Positions 27,376 to 36,311 of a DNA stretch of 64,000 nt are shown here, piece after piece (position 1 is the stretch's first letter; each line of letters begins with the position of its first letter). Made by a program: the position numbers and the translations under genes. The notes below the pieces were generated by a model, which searched no databases, had not been told where the DNA came from, and worked only from the letters and a program-made list of their open reading frames with translations. The stretch is taken from NCBI RefSeq assembly GCF_900143525.1, contig NZ_FREZ01000024.1:22082-86081 (forward strand). Direction: 5' to 3'. The DNA is from Ruegeria sp. Alg231-54. GTDB lineage: Bacteria > Pseudomonadota > Alphaproteobacteria > Rhodobacterales > Rhodobacteraceae.

Positions 27376-28104
27376 CTACCTTGCGTCCCTGACAGCCTCG
27401 ATTAGTCGGGTCATTTCATCTTCCGCGATCAACCCCGGGGCAAGTGCATCACCAATCACAAATGAAGGGGTGCCACTGAATCCAAGCTGCCGGGCCAATT
27501 CCATGGACACCTGAATATGCGCGTCGACTTCCGGCGCCTCCATATCTGCGCGCAATTGATCCTCGTCTAGGCCAAGTTCCCGAACTACCTTCAGGACACT
27601 GGCCTCGTTGGCACGGCCGTTCAGAGCCATAAGCGCCCAATGAAACTCTTCATATTTTCCCTGGTTTCGTGCGGCAAGCGCAGCGCGTGCCGCGAAGACG
27701 GAACCTTCTCCGAGTATGGGCCATTCTCGATAAACAACTCGCACATCGGAATCACCTGCTATCACGCTTTTCACGACAGGTGCAGCGCGTTTGCAATATG
27801 GACAGTTATAGTCAAAGAACTCGACAACTGTTACATTGCCTTCTGGATTTCCGATGACGGGTGCGTTCGAATCCTGTTCAAGCAATTCACGCTGGTTTTC
27901 CAAAACGTTTCCAATTGCTTCGGCTTTTGCCTTTTCTTCGCGCTGTTGAAGCAGTTCCACCGCCTGCATGATGATCTCCGGGTTTTCCAGAACGGCTTCG
28001 AGAGCCAGCCGCTTCACATCGGCTTCAGTCAACTCGTCAGCGCTCGCCATAGGAGCACCAATCGACATGGCGACGGCGATTAAGCCTGCAAATATTCGTT
28101 TCAC
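27376..28104 (-). CDS. DsbA/Com1-like periplasmic thiol-disulfide oxidoreductase
   Basis: A 242-residue protein starting at GTG 28104 (GGAAGG upstream). Signal peptide (1-22), an N-terminal helical segment, then a DsbA-like thioredoxin fold with active site NCPYCKR (about residues 103-109) and the cis-Pro loop GTPSFVIG. It probably forms or exchanges disulfides in periplasmic proteins. It is the last gene of the multicopper oxidase/cytochrome operon, starting two bases beyond the stop of the preceding cytochrome gene. Copper drives wrong disulfides, so a dedicated oxidoreductase fits the setting. Confidence 0.88.
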   Translation of the reverse strand: MKRIFAGLIAVAMSIGAPMASADELTEADVKRLALEAVLENPEIIMQAVELLQQREEKAKAEAIGNVLENQRELLEQDSNAPVIGNPEGNVTVVEFFDYNCPYCKRAAPVVKSVIAGDSDVRVVYREWPILGEGSVFAARAALAARNQGKYEEFHWALMALNGRANEASVLKVVRELGLDEDQLRADMEAPEVDAHIQVSMELARQLGFSGTPSFVIGDALAPGLIAEDEMTRLIEAVRDAR

Positions 28105-28105
28105 A

Positions 28106-28579
28106 TCAGTTTCCTTCCGTTTGTTCTGCCTCGGTGCGCTGCTCTTGCAGCTTGCGTTCCCGATCCGGCCAACTTTCCTTGATGAAGGCAAGGATGTCCC
28201 AGATTTCCTGATCCGACATAGTGTCCCCAAAACCTGGCATGCCACTTTTGACATCAGTTACACCCATCTGTTTCAGTGTTTGGTCCCCGCCAAGCTTTGT
28301 ATAGTCGAACAACAACTTGTCGCCGTGATGCCACGTGTGCCCTGTTCGGTCATGTGGCGGTGCCAGTAGTACGCCATCTGCACCGGGTGTTTGCCAATCC
28401 GGCTGACCCTCCAAATCTGCCCCGTGGCATGACGCGCAGTTTTCGGCGTACAAAACTGCACCACGTGCCGAATCCGCCGATGCACTGTTCTGTGCACGCC
28501 CACTCAGGCCCCAGCCAGCGACCGCGACAATGATCACCACAGCAGCCAGTGACACCCATTTCGCCGCGCTCTTGTTCAT
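28106..28579 (-). CDS. Membrane-anchored monohaem cytochrome c
   Basis: A 157-residue protein with an N-terminal anchor (about 8-25) and one haem site CASCH (about 49-53), with a distal Met in SGMPGF. The C-terminal tail is charged. The ATG at 28579 overlaps the oxidase stop by one base (TGATG). It may take electrons from, or give them to, the adjacent multicopper oxidase. Confidence 0.85.
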   Translation of the reverse strand: MNKSAAKWVSLAAVVIIVAVAGWGLSGRAQNSASADSARGAVLYAENCASCHGADLEGQPDWQTPGADGVLLAPPHDRTGHTWHHGDKLLFDYTKLGGDQTLKQMGVTDVKSGMPGFGDTMSDQEIWDILAFIKESWPDRERKLQEQRTEAEQTEGN

Positions 28580-29949
28580 CACACCACGCTCAGCCAGGTC
28601 TTCATACCAGCGGCCTGATGCGACAGCATGTGGCAATGAAACAGCCAGTCCCCCGGGTTATCCGCAACGAACGCAATCTCCCGCGTTTCCATCCGGTCAA
28701 CCAGTATTGTGTCTCGCAGCGGTCCTAGGCTCCCGTTCGGCAGAACTTCCTGAAAGTGCGTCCCGTGCAAGTGCATGGCGTGCGCAAAGACAGTGTCGTT
28801 CTGCATCTGAATCCGGATTATTTCGCCACGCGAAACGGAAGCGAGCGGGTCTTCGGGCAACCCAGCGACACCGTTGAATGTCCAGATCTGTCCTTCCTGA
28901 ACCAACTCATTGGCGCTCATGACTTGGCCGTTGTAAGTACCTTGACGCAGTCCGCCCATCGCCCCGCCTTCCATCACCAATGGAACCTTTAAGGCGTCAG
29001 AAACATCTTCAAGAAAAGAAACAGGGTTGGGTGGCAGAGCTACGATCTCACCGCGGTTAGCAGATGAACCGCTTCCCGAAACCGGGATCTCAGCGATGAC
29101 AAATGATTCATCGCGTTCGTGAAGAGTTATTTGAACGACTTCGTTCGATTCCGCAGTGACGTCGACGATCAAGTCTGCTCGCTGTGCAGGTCCGAAAACA
29201 AGGATTTCGAAATCCTCTGGCTGCCTTACAGGCATGCCATCATAAGCGACCAGTTTCCCGTTTGCGCCACCTATTGAGACATACATGATCCGATCAGTTG
29301 CCACGTTGACCATTCGAAGTCGCAAACGTTGGTTCGTCAAAACTTCTGTCATGGGCGATATGTGCGCGTGAACGTAATTTCCCATTCGGCCTGCATGCGT
29401 CCAGTCATGCATCGCGCCAAAATCATCGACGATTTGGGCGTCCTGACCCAACCTCCAGTCATCCAGCAGGATCGTAATGTCACGATCCGTGTCCGGCGGG
29501 TCCGTTTCGTCGACGATGAACGCGCCGTAAAGGCCCCTGGCCACTTGTTCCGTTGACTGGTTATGAGAGTGGTACCAGAAGGTTCCCGCATCCTTCAAAG
29601 GCAAGTCATACTGAAACTCGCCGCTTGTTGGTACAGCCTCCTGCGTAAGACCCGGCACCCCATCCATGTTGTTTGGAACCCGCAGCCCATGCCAATGGAT
29701 TGCCGTAGGCTGAGGCAGTGAGTTCAGGAGTGTCCGGCGAACCGTTTCGCCCTGCCGGGCACGAATTTCGGGGCCCGGAACACCGCCATCATATCCCCAT
29801 ATCTCGGTTTCAGGATAGCTGTCGGGGGCAACACGTGCCAATCCTGAACGCGCCTCGATTATTTGGGGGGCGGTAGCCGCCCTCCCAATAGTTGGCATCG
29901 CGAGCAGCGCCGACGTGCCTGCAACGAAATGCCTGCGATTGAGTTTCAT
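28579..29949 (-). CDS. Tat-exported multicopper oxidase (CueO/SufI-like)
   Basis: A 456-residue oxidase with a Tat signal (NRRHFVAG, 1-24) and all copper motifs: HWHG, HSHNQ, HAMHLHG and HCHMLSHQAAGM. It is distinct from CopA at 2207-3862: shorter, Tat-exported and without the Met-rich insert. It probably oxidises Cu(I) in the periplasm; its tight linkage with four c-type cytochromes suggests that electrons may pass to or from the respiratory chain instead of only to oxygen. It lies in a minus-strand operon that begins at the CueR-type promoter at 33015-33045. Confidence 0.9.
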   Translation of the reverse strand: MKLNRRHFVAGTSALLAMPTIGRAATAPQIIEARSGLARVAPDSYPETEIWGYDGGVPGPEIRARQGETVRRTLLNSLPQPTAIHWHGLRVPNNMDGVPGLTQEAVPTSGEFQYDLPLKDAGTFWYHSHNQSTEQVARGLYGAFIVDETDPPDTDRDITILLDDWRLGQDAQIVDDFGAMHDWTHAGRMGNYVHAHISPMTEVLTNQRLRLRMVNVATDRIMYVSIGGANGKLVAYDGMPVRQPEDFEILVFGPAQRADLIVDVTAESNEVVQITLHERDESFVIAEIPVSGSGSSANRGEIVALPPNPVSFLEDVSDALKVPLVMEGGAMGGLRQGTYNGQVMSANELVQEGQIWTFNGVAGLPEDPLASVSRGEIIRIQMQNDTVFAHAMHLHGTHFQEVLPNGSLGPLRDTILVDRMETREIAFVADNPGDWLFHCHMLSHQAAGMKTWLSVV

Positions 29950-29988
29950 GAAGGTTTCCTTCTACAGAATACTTGGTCCCTCGCTGAG

Positions 29989-30888
29989 CTATCCCCCATC
30001 GTGTACGTCCAATAGATAAGTCGCCATGGCCTTCCGGTCATCGTCAGTCAGGAAACTGGTCCCATAGTTTACGACCTCACCCATGGCGCCACCGAACACA
30101 TCGCCGTCAGGCATGATGCCGGTACGCAGGGCATAGGCCAAGCTGTCGACTGTCCAACCCCGCATTTGCAGGGTTTCAAAATCGATGGCCGGCGCCTTGT
30201 CACCGCCCGGCAGAGAGTCACTTCCCTTAAAGTGTTCGGTGTCCGAATTCCTTGCGCCAGCCAGGTTCCTCCCTGTGTGGCAGGCCGCACAATGCGTGGC
30301 ACCTTCGACCAGTAAACGGCCCCGGTTCCATACATCATCATTACCTGGCACAGGATCGGTCCGGGGCGGTTTGAGAAAAGCCGCTCGCCACAGCTTCAAG
30401 CCCCACCGCTGATTGAAGGGGAACGCCATTTCCTGCTCTTTTGACGGTTCCGCTACCGGTGGAACCGTTTGCCATGCAGCCCAGAGATCGGCGATGTCCT
30501 GATCCGTGAAGTTGGCGTAGAACGGATAAGGAAAGGCCGGGTAATAGGGTTGTCCATCGGGCGACACACCCTGCCGCACTGCACGGGCGAACTCCTCGAC
30601 GGTCCAATCACCGATCCCGTGATCGGGATCAGTGGTCAGATTCGGTGAATAGAGCGTGCCGAACGGCGTATCCAACTCTACCCCGCCCGCCAGGGGTGAT
30701 CCCCCTTCAGCAAAATTTGTGTGGCAGGCGATGCAACCACTGGCCCTTGCCAGATAAGCCCCTCGGTTAACCTCACCCTGAATGTCGAGCGATTGCAACG
30801 GCTGGCCAATCGGCCAAGCCATCACGGCAACAAGTCCCGCTGACGCCGTGACGACGGCAGCAAGGCCCAATCGGAATATCGGTCTCAT
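29989..30888 (-). CDS. Dihaem cytochrome c
   Basis: A 299-residue periplasmic protein with N-terminal signal-anchor (about 5-25) and two haem sites, CIACH (about 52-56) and CAACH (about 199-203), in two cytochrome c domains. It resembles the dihaem subunits of alcohol/aldehyde dehydrogenases (GxLYSPNLT and YPAFPYPFY motifs), which pass electrons to quinone or oxidase. No dehydrogenase gene is near, so its partner is probably the multicopper oxidase 39 bp downstream. Confidence 0.87.
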   Translation of the reverse strand: MRPIFRLGLAAVVTASAGLVAVMAWPIGQPLQSLDIQGEVNRGAYLARASGCIACHTNFAEGGSPLAGGVELDTPFGTLYSPNLTTDPDHGIGDWTVEEFARAVRQGVSPDGQPYYPAFPYPFYANFTDQDIADLWAAWQTVPPVAEPSKEQEMAFPFNQRWGLKLWRAAFLKPPRTDPVPGNDDVWNRGRLLVEGATHCAACHTGRNLAGARNSDTEHFKGSDSLPGGDKAPAIDFETLQMRGWTVDSLAYALRTGIMPDGDVFGGAMGEVVNYGTSFLTDDDRKAMATYLLDVHDGG

Positions 30889-30897
30889 GACGCATTC

Positions 30898-31467
30898 CTA
30901 TTCCGACCGAAATCGCGTGTGACACGAAGAACAGGTCTGGCTCAGCATCATGAATACTGCATCTGCTGGCATATCTGACATTTGTGCCTGATCTGGACTG
31001 CCGTCCATCATCCCGGCACCCATCATAGAACCACCACCCATCATGGATTCGCTGCCCATCATGCTGGCACCCTGCCCTGCTCCTGCCACCATCAGCCCGT
31101 TCTCGGCCGCCAATTCCAATCCTTGGGAATAGGTGTGCAACTGTTCGGCAAGTTCTGAGAATTCATCCCAATCTGACCAAATCTCCGGTTTGGCCTCTGA
31201 GGGTTTGCCGCCAGAGCCGTCCGGGAATAGCCGGGTCATGCTATCGCCAGCATGGCGACCGATCTGTTCCGCCTCGCGCCGGACCACATCGGCGTCATAG
31301 GGGGTTTTGCCCTGCATCATTGGCGTAAGGGTTTTCATACTGTTCTTCAGTGCGGACATGCCGTCCATGCGTTCCTTTACGATGCCGGTGGCACCGCCGT
31401 GCGCCAGCGCCGTCACAGCGATAATCGACGCCAATGCGGCGCCTGCTGTCAGTTTCAAAATGGTCAT
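30898..31467 (-). CDS. Cytochrome c'-like monohaem protein
   Basis: A 189-residue protein with signal peptide (1-22), a helical-bundle body and a C-terminal haem site CSSCHTRFR near residue 180, as in cytochrome c' and c-556. Insertion of a Met-rich stretch (GSESMMGGGSMMGAGMM, about 134-153) is unusual for this family and could bind Cu(I). It ends 9 bp upstream of the dihaem cytochrome gene. Confidence 0.85.
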   Translation of the reverse strand: MTILKLTAGAALASIIAVTALAHGGATGIVKERMDGMSALKNSMKTLTPMMQGKTPYDADVVRREAEQIGRHAGDSMTRLFPDGSGGKPSEAKPEIWSDWDEFSELAEQLHTYSQGLELAAENGLMVAGAGQGASMMGSESMMGGGSMMGAGMMDGSPDQAQMSDMPADAVFMMLSQTCSSCHTRFRSE

Positions 31468-31522
31468 TGTCTTATCCTGTATGTCTGATTCAATGCGCCC
31501 AATTGGGGCAAGGTTTGGTCAA

Positions 31523-31864
31523 TCAGGACAGGATGCGTGGCGGAGGTGGATCAAAGAAAGAGACGGCCAACACCCGGAAGTGGCCCGCTGGAATGGTTTG
31601 ACGATCCATCCTCGAGGCCAACTCGGGTGCTGCTGGCGGCACTACGGCCATCGCAATACCATTGCAAAAAGAACCGCCGTGGCAATGGCCAGGATGGCCA
31701 TTTTCAACGTGCTCGGGATCCGGTGTTTCAATTACAAGCGGTGCGTGCATCGTGCCATCGTTGCCGTGGGCGAATGCAGGTTCCGAGACGACCAGAAATC
31801 CGGCGATAAAGATGCTTACCGCCAGAATCCAGTACCCGATTGCTCTGCCTGCCTTGCGTTTCAC
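31523..31864 (-). CDS. Small secreted CxxxxxC protein with Pro-rich C-terminus
   Basis: A 113-residue protein with a signal sequence (about 8-32, ending AFA), a His-rich segment (HPGHCHGGSFC) and a C-terminus DPPPPRILS. The Cys spacing and Pro-rich end match the proteins ending at 4069, 12276 and 23529. It is inside the cytochrome/multicopper oxidase operon, three bases after the preceding cytochrome gene, which supports a periplasmic copper role. Confidence 0.65.
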   Translation of the reverse strand: MKRKAGRAIGYWILAVSIFIAGFLVVSEPAFAHGNDGTMHAPLVIETPDPEHVENGHPGHCHGGSFCNGIAMAVVPPAAPELASRMDRQTIPAGHFRVLAVSFFDPPPPRILS

Positions 31865-31867
31865 GGT

Positions 31868-32317
31868 TCAGTTTATCCCGTTCTCGCGCTGTAATTCCCT
31901 AACATACGCAACGATGCCTTTTACGTCCGCACGGGTCAAGCCTTCGACCGGCGGCATGTTGCCGAACTGCCAATGGTGTGCCTGAACGCCGTTCTGCGCT
32001 GCACGGTAGAATGCTTCATCCGAATGGTGGCTGGGCTCGTATATTTTGTGCACCAGCGGAGGAGCCAACCCTTCCAGGCCAGTTGCATTCGCACCATGAC
32101 ACGCAGCGCACTTCGCGTCGAACGCTACCTTGCCGACCGTTGCCAATTGGCCGAATTGCTCTGGCAATTTGACGTCTTCTATTGGATCGCCGGGGGATAG
32201 CGCTGATGTATCAGGAGGCGTCATCGAGTGACCTGATGGTTGCTGATTAAGATTATAGACGAACCCGGCAGCGCCTGCGATCACTACTCCGCCTATCAAG
32301 AGTGTAAGTTTATCCAT
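31868..32317 (-). CDS. Monohaem cytochrome c
   Basis: A 149-residue protein with an N-terminal membrane anchor (about 5-22) and one haem site CAACH (about 71-75), with a distal Met in GNMPPVEG. It is the fourth c-type cytochrome of the operon and follows the L,D-transpeptidase gene by 69 bp. Confidence 0.85.
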   Translation of the reverse strand: MDKLTLLIGGVVIAGAAGFVYNLNQQPSGHSMTPPDTSALSPGDPIEDVKLPEQFGQLATVGKVAFDAKCAACHGANATGLEGLAPPLVHKIYEPSHHSDEAFYRAAQNGVQAHHWQFGNMPPVEGLTRADVKGIVAYVRELQRENGIN

Positions 32318-32386
32318 CTCAGTTTTTCACATGATTGTCAGTTATCGGACTTTAGCTTCCGGCTCAGAAAGTCGCCTTGACCAAGG

Positions 32387-32977
32387 TCAGATCAGTTTTA
32401 CTTGCGTGCCCACAGTGGCCAGTTCGAACAAATCCGCGATCTGCTCGTTGTACAAGCCAATGCAGCCGTTTGAGGATCTTCTACCAATCTTGCGCGTGTC
32501 ATTGGTGCCATGGATGCGGTAATATTGCCAGCTCAGGTAGAGCGCATGTGTCCCCAGAGGATTCTCAGGACCCGGGCCTACATAGTCGGGCCATGCAGGA
32601 TTGCGCTCTTTCATTGCCGGCGTCGGTCGCCAAGATGGCCCTTCGACCTTGCGAGTAACCGTGGTGTGGCCCAACCTTGTAAGGTCTTCCGTGAGCGGCA
32701 CGCTAGTCGGATACATCCGATAGATACTTTCGTCTTCTGACCAATATTGTAACACTTTCGACTGTGTATCGGAGAGGATCACACCGTTCTTAAGCGTATC
32801 GAAGTGATCTTGCCATTTAGCAACACGGAAAGACGACACATTGCGGCGTGTGCCTTCGGTTTCCGCGGACTGGGCCAAAACGGCCGGTGCGGGGAAAAAC
32901 GTCGTCGCAGCAAACGCGGCCATTACTCTGCGTCGCGAAATTGCCCCTCTATCCTTGCTCTGTTTCATACCTGCCAT
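32387..32977 (-). CDS. Tat-type L,D-transpeptidase (YkuD domain)
   Basis: A 196-residue periplasmic enzyme with a twin-arginine-like signal (SRRRVMAAF, about 14-35) and the YkuD catalytic block with the HGT...SNGCIGL motif near the C-terminus, giving the catalytic His and Cys. L,D-transpeptidases cross-link peptidoglycan or attach lipoproteins. It is the first gene behind the CueR-type promoter at 33015-33045. L,D-transpeptidases are known to be inhibited by copper, so a copper-induced copy makes sense as a spare. An ATG three codons later (32968) is an equally good start. Confidence 0.88.
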   Translation of the reverse strand: MAGMKQSKDRGAISRRRVMAAFAATTFFPAPAVLAQSAETEGTRRNVSSFRVAKWQDHFDTLKNGVILSDTQSKVLQYWSEDESIYRMYPTSVPLTEDLTRLGHTTVTRKVEGPSWRPTPAMKERNPAWPDYVGPGPENPLGTHALYLSWQYYRIHGTNDTRKIGRRSSNGCIGLYNEQIADLFELATVGTQVKLI

Positions 32978-33014
32978 CCCAACCGGTTGTTCTTGTATCT
33001 CGACTCAAATATTT

Positions 33015-33045
33015 CCTATGCCCGGTTCCTGCGCTGGAAGGTCAA
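33015..33045 (-). promoter_or_regulatory. CueR-type promoter of the L,D-transpeptidase/cytochrome/oxidase operon
   Basis: On the minus strand: TTGACC (33045-33040), dyad TTCC...GGAA (33026-33039 region), 19-bp spacer and -10 CATAGG (33020-33015). The first gene starts about 38 bases downstream. The rest of the 32978-33328 gap holds no recognisable gene. Confidence 0.85.
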
Positions 33046-33328
33046 CACGCAAAAGGCTTTGTATCAGGGATATTTCGTCTGGCAGGTCGTAACCGATAGC
33101 GCAGGGATTTTGCCCCAAAGGCAGGCTCATATCATCAAATCATTGTGGCAAAACAATTTTCTTGGGCACGTTACTAAGCCGCTTCAAGCCGAACTTGGCT
33201 TTTATTGAATTAGCGGAGCACAAAAAAGCAACGCTAACAATCGCTTAGTTCTTGGTGAATTGATGTGATCACCTGCCGATGCGAAGGTATCAGCTACTAC
33301 AAATGACAATCACCGTGGGCTTAACACA

Positions 33329-33601
33329 ATGTCCTCCAAGAATGCTCTGCACGCACTGGCCGCACTTTTGTTTGTCAGCGCCTGTACAGAAACAACATCG
33401 CTTTCCGCAGAAAGCGAGCCCGGAACGATCTCCCGAGTTCCGGACACCGTTGCCCAAATTGCGGCCCCGGGTCAGGACCTGACCGCTGTGAAAATCATGC
33501 CCGAGGACGGGTGCTATTGGTATCGCTACGTTGGGCCGGTCGAAACAACCTTCCTGCCACTCAGGACAATTGACGGGCGCCCGATCTGTACGCGCGCTTG
33601 A
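33329..33601 (+). CDS. Small predicted lipoprotein
   Basis: A 90-residue protein with a short signal and lipobox (FVSAC, Cys19), then a small domain with two further Cys (DGCYWY and PICTRA) likely to pair. It is on the plus strand between two L,D-transpeptidase genes and convergent with the second. No clear ribosome binding site precedes the ATG. Family not recognised. Confidence 0.6.
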   Translation: MSSKNALHALAALLFVSACTETTSLSAESEPGTISRVPDTVAQIAAPGQDLTAVKIMPEDGCYWYRYVGPVETTFLPLRTIDGRPICTRA

Positions 33602-33611
33602 CAAACGCCTG

Positions 33612-34265
33612 TCAACTGGTCGCGGTCAATATCCGCTCGGGAGGATAGAGATGAGCCGTGGACCCTGCCCTGACACGATCATAGAGCCCGATGATATGCG
33701 GCATAGCCATCCTTACGCAGCCTGAACTTGCGCGACCTCCGATGGATCTTGGGTAAGGTGTTCCGTGAATTCGCAAGTATGTATCGCGACCACCTTCGTA
33801 CAAATACAACGCCCTTGATCCCAATGGGTTTGTCGGTCCACCGGGCACACCATCCGCAAATTGAGCATATTCCTCAGGGTCGCGCTCAATCATTTCGGCG
33901 GTGGGAGTCCAGCGCGGCCATTTGGCCTTTCGCTTGATCGTGTAGATACCGGGCTCGTAGAGATTACCTCGGGCAATGGCTACGCCGTAACGCATTGCCG
34001 TGCCGCCGTCTTCGATGAAATACAGATATCGTGCCACAGCATCGACATGGATGTCACCCGGAACAAGTGCTCGATTGGTTTGCACGCGCTGAGGCAGGAA
34101 ACGCGGGTGCAGCCCCCAAGGATTGGATGTTGCGGGATCAAAATTGATCGGCGTCACTTGCGCATCCCACTCTGACCATTGCGAGGCTGCCGCCGATGCC
34201 ACTCCGAAAACTGGCTGAGAGAAAATGGCGAGCGATGTTGCAACAAAATGTCGTCTGGTCAGCAT
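33612..34265 (-). CDS. Second L,D-transpeptidase (YkuD domain)
   Basis: A 217-residue enzyme with a Tat-like signal (TRRHFVATS, 1-27) and the YkuD catalytic motif HGTPYPRSIGGRASSGCVRM (catalytic His and Cys). The ATG at 34265 is preceded by AGGAG. It resembles the one at 32387-32977 in layout but is clearly a different lineage (SGCVRM versus NGCIGL). No CueR-type site was seen upstream. Confidence 0.88.
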   Translation of the reverse strand: MLTRRHFVATSLAIFSQPVFGVASAAASQWSEWDAQVTPINFDPATSNPWGLHPRFLPQRVQTNRALVPGDIHVDAVARYLYFIEDGGTAMRYGVAIARGNLYEPGIYTIKRKAKWPRWTPTAEMIERDPEEYAQFADGVPGGPTNPLGSRALYLYEGGRDTYLRIHGTPYPRSIGGRASSGCVRMAMPHIIGLYDRVRAGSTAHLYPPERILTATS

Positions 34266-34424
34266 TGATAGCGCTCCTGTTGCTTGTTTTGGTTTCCGTA
34301 CCCGTCAAATGAGTGAAAACAATCAGCCGCACAATCCGATATGTCCATTCAATTATTCGTTCAAATCAATTGGTGGTCTAAATATTAGCATTCAAGACAC
34401 AGGCTGCATCGGTTCTTTGGCTCA

Positions 34425-34778
34425 TCATGCGCCGAGCCTTGCGGCGATAAACCTTGCAAAAAGGGATACATCTCCTGAAACGCTCGCGGCTTCGAGCGCG
34501 CTCATACATTCGGCTCGGTCCTGCATTTGGATCACCATCCAAGGATACCCTCCCGAAGCCAGCAAAACGTACATCAGAAACCGGGCGATACGGCCATTGC
34601 CTACGGAGTAAGGGTGAAAGTAGCCGAGCATCCAATGGAGCAGTACCACCCTTATGGCCAGTTCCAGATCGTCGTCCAGCAGGCCAAACAGTGGTGTTGT
34701 CACGTAAACTTCCGGGCCACCACGGAATGCTGGTGCCCTGAAGTCAAGCAGCTCGAGTGGCGGCGTTCCGGGTGTCAA
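34425..34778 (-). pseudogene. C-terminal fragment of a Fic-family protein
   Basis: A 117-residue open frame containing the Fic motif variant HPYSVGNGRIAR (canonical HPFxxGNGRxxR) and flanking helices. Fic proteins usually exceed 200 residues; the N-terminal half, including any inhibitory helix, is missing. The 5' end runs into an IS6-type transposase relic, so insertion probably cut it. AMPylation activity is unlikely without the rest. Confidence 0.75.
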
Positions 34779-34805
34779 ACGCCTCGAGACGATGGTATTG
34801 GATTG

Positions 34806-35413
34806 TTAAAGCGGAGCGACATCGTGCGGGGACACAGAAGCAGTTAGGTATGGCTGAGTGGGTGGCCACAAACCTCTGCAAACCTCCTGGAGACCGATAT
34901 CCTTGCATCGTCTGCTCTCGCTTTCGGCACGGTTGTTGAGCCCGTTGTGCGACCAATGATCCAGACCCGGAGCAATCTCCTGCTTGGCGGCACCATATGA
35001 GCGGAGCTTGTCCGTGACGATCCGTTTTGGAATGAAGCCAAGACGCTTTATCGGGCGGCGCGACAACCGTATTGCGGCCAGATTGTCCCGTTGGGTTGGA
35101 GTATTTCGTCCAGCACCACGCCATGCTGATCGACCGCGCGTCAAAGCCAATACTTGCGACCTGAGATCTATACAACAACTTCATCGAGGTGACAGACATC
35201 GCTTGGATGGCCCTGCCGCCGTCGCAAGCATCAAGCGATCACCGGCCCAAATTTGATGACCCAAAGCCGGACAGTTTCGTTAGACACATCGATCCCGCGC
35301 ACCAACAGCATTTCTTCAACTTCGCGCAAGCTCAAATTAAAGCGACGATAAAGCCACACCGCATGGGCAATGATCTGAGGAGAAAATCGGTGACGGTTAT
35401 AGTTCATGGATGA
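34806..35413 (-). mobile_element. Decayed IS6-family transposase
   Basis: Broken frames on the minus strand read as pieces of one IS6/IS26-like transposase: the N-terminal part (RHRFSPQIIAHAVWLYRRFNLSLREVEEMLL, here in positions 35240-35400), a middle part with the catalytic region disrupted by stops and frameshifts, and a C-terminal part (KRIVTDKLRSYGAA and NRAE, 34850-35040). Terminal inverted repeats were not identified. It is inactive and abuts the Fic fragment. Confidence 0.8.
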
Positions 35414-35641
35414 TGAACTCATCGATGCGACCCACGTCCAAATCCAAACAAGAGCAACCGAACTACAGTTAGCGTGACAACACCCAAATAGGAGACTGTT
35501 CGACATAGATTGCTTTAACGGTGGTAGACACAAACCAAAATTCTGGATTTCCAATTTTCAAAAAAACAACATGTTAGCGTTGCTCGTGTATTCCAAAAAA
35601 ATCGGGTTTGGGCAAATAGCGCTCCTGCGCATTAAAACAGC

Positions 35642-35672
35642 TTGACCCTCCATCGCGGGAAGGCGCTACCAG
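35642..35672 (+). promoter_or_regulatory. CueR-type promoter of the DUF2933/lipoprotein unit
   Basis: TTGACC (35642-35647), a 19-bp spacer with an imperfect dyad (CTCC...GGAAGG) and -10 TACCAG (35667-35672). The GTG of the DUF2933-like gene lies about 31 bases further on. Confidence 0.75.
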
Positions 35673-35702
35673 AGGTCTCCAATCTCAATTTTGGAGCTGA
35701 AC

Positions 35703-36014
35703 GTGAAAGACAATCAGACCGCCGACGCGCCGCAAGCGGCAACACCGGGTACCGGTGGCAATATCATGAAATGGGGCATGATGGCCTGTTGCATTGTCAT
35801 GGTCCTGCCGATCGTTTTCTACTTCATGGCTGGCGGGACGGTTGGCGGACTCTCTGACTCTTTGGGCCTGTTCGCACCGCTGATCCTGTGCGTCGGGGCA
35901 CATTTCTTATTGCACAAGGCGATGGGAAAATCCTGCCATTCGACCAAATCGGAAGCTGAACGGCCGAAGGCTACCGACGCCTCTGTAGGACTAAACGCTG
36001 TATCCCGACAATAA
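35703..36014 (+). CDS. DUF2933-like Cys/His membrane protein
   Basis: A 103-residue protein starting at GTG 35703 with GGAG six bases upstream. A polar N-terminus is followed by two hydrophobic segments (about 22-42 and 52-70) and then HKAMGKSCHSTK. Cys pairs flank the helices (MMACC and CVGAHFLLH). DUF2933 proteins are small membrane proteins of metal-resistance clusters with unknown function. A frameshifted copy lies at 4671-4960. Confidence 0.7.
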   Translation: MKDNQTADAPQAATPGTGGNIMKWGMMACCIVMVLPIVFYFMAGGTVGGLSDSLGLFAPLILCVGAHFLLHKAMGKSCHSTKSEAERPKATDASVGLNAVSRQ

Positions 36015-36023
36015 TCTACCATC

Positions 36024-36224
36024 ATGAAGTCTCGGTGCTCAAGGTTGGCCGCCGTGTCGTTGACCGCTCTTTCGCTAGTGGCCTGTGCACCACGTCCCAA
36101 GCTGTGCCCTCTACAACCGCCGCTCGAATATACTCTGCCCCAAGGCTGCCAGGTTCAATGGGAGGGCGCGGATGGCGGGGCTTATTTCATCTGCGCCGAC
36201 GGCCGCGAGGGGTTTGTGAGCTGA
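36024..36224 (+). CDS. Small Cys-rich lipoprotein
   Basis: A 66-residue protein with signal and lipobox (SLVAC, Cys21), then three more Cys (KLCPL, GCQV, YFICA). It ends REGFVS. It follows the DUF2933-like gene by nine bases under the same CueR-type promoter. A diverged copy lies at 4987-5193. Function unknown; probably anchored in the outer membrane facing the periplasm. Confidence 0.65.
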   Translation: MKSRCSRLAAVSLTALSLVACAPRPKLCPLQPPLEYTLPQGCQVQWEGADGGAYFICADGREGFVS

Positions 36225-36250
36225 CTGCAGGGATGTGACATTCCGGCCCG

Positions 36251-36281
36251 TTGACCCTCCAGCGCTGGAATCTGGCAGGGA
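36251..36281 (+). promoter_or_regulatory. CueR-type promoter of the ScsB/DsbD-like gene
   Basis: TTGACC (36251-36256), dyad CTCC...GGAA around AGCGCT, 19-bp spacer and a weak -10 CAGGGA (36276-36281). The transcript would start near 36288, which favours the ATG at 36312 over the GTG at 36285. Confidence 0.8.
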
Positions 36282-36311
36282 CGGGTGCAAAACAACCGAT
36301 GGCGACGCGTT

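Noticed and set aside
32375..32400. TTGACC near the end of the L,D-transpeptidase gene
   Set aside because: Inside coding sequence, no dyad, and points at no gene.
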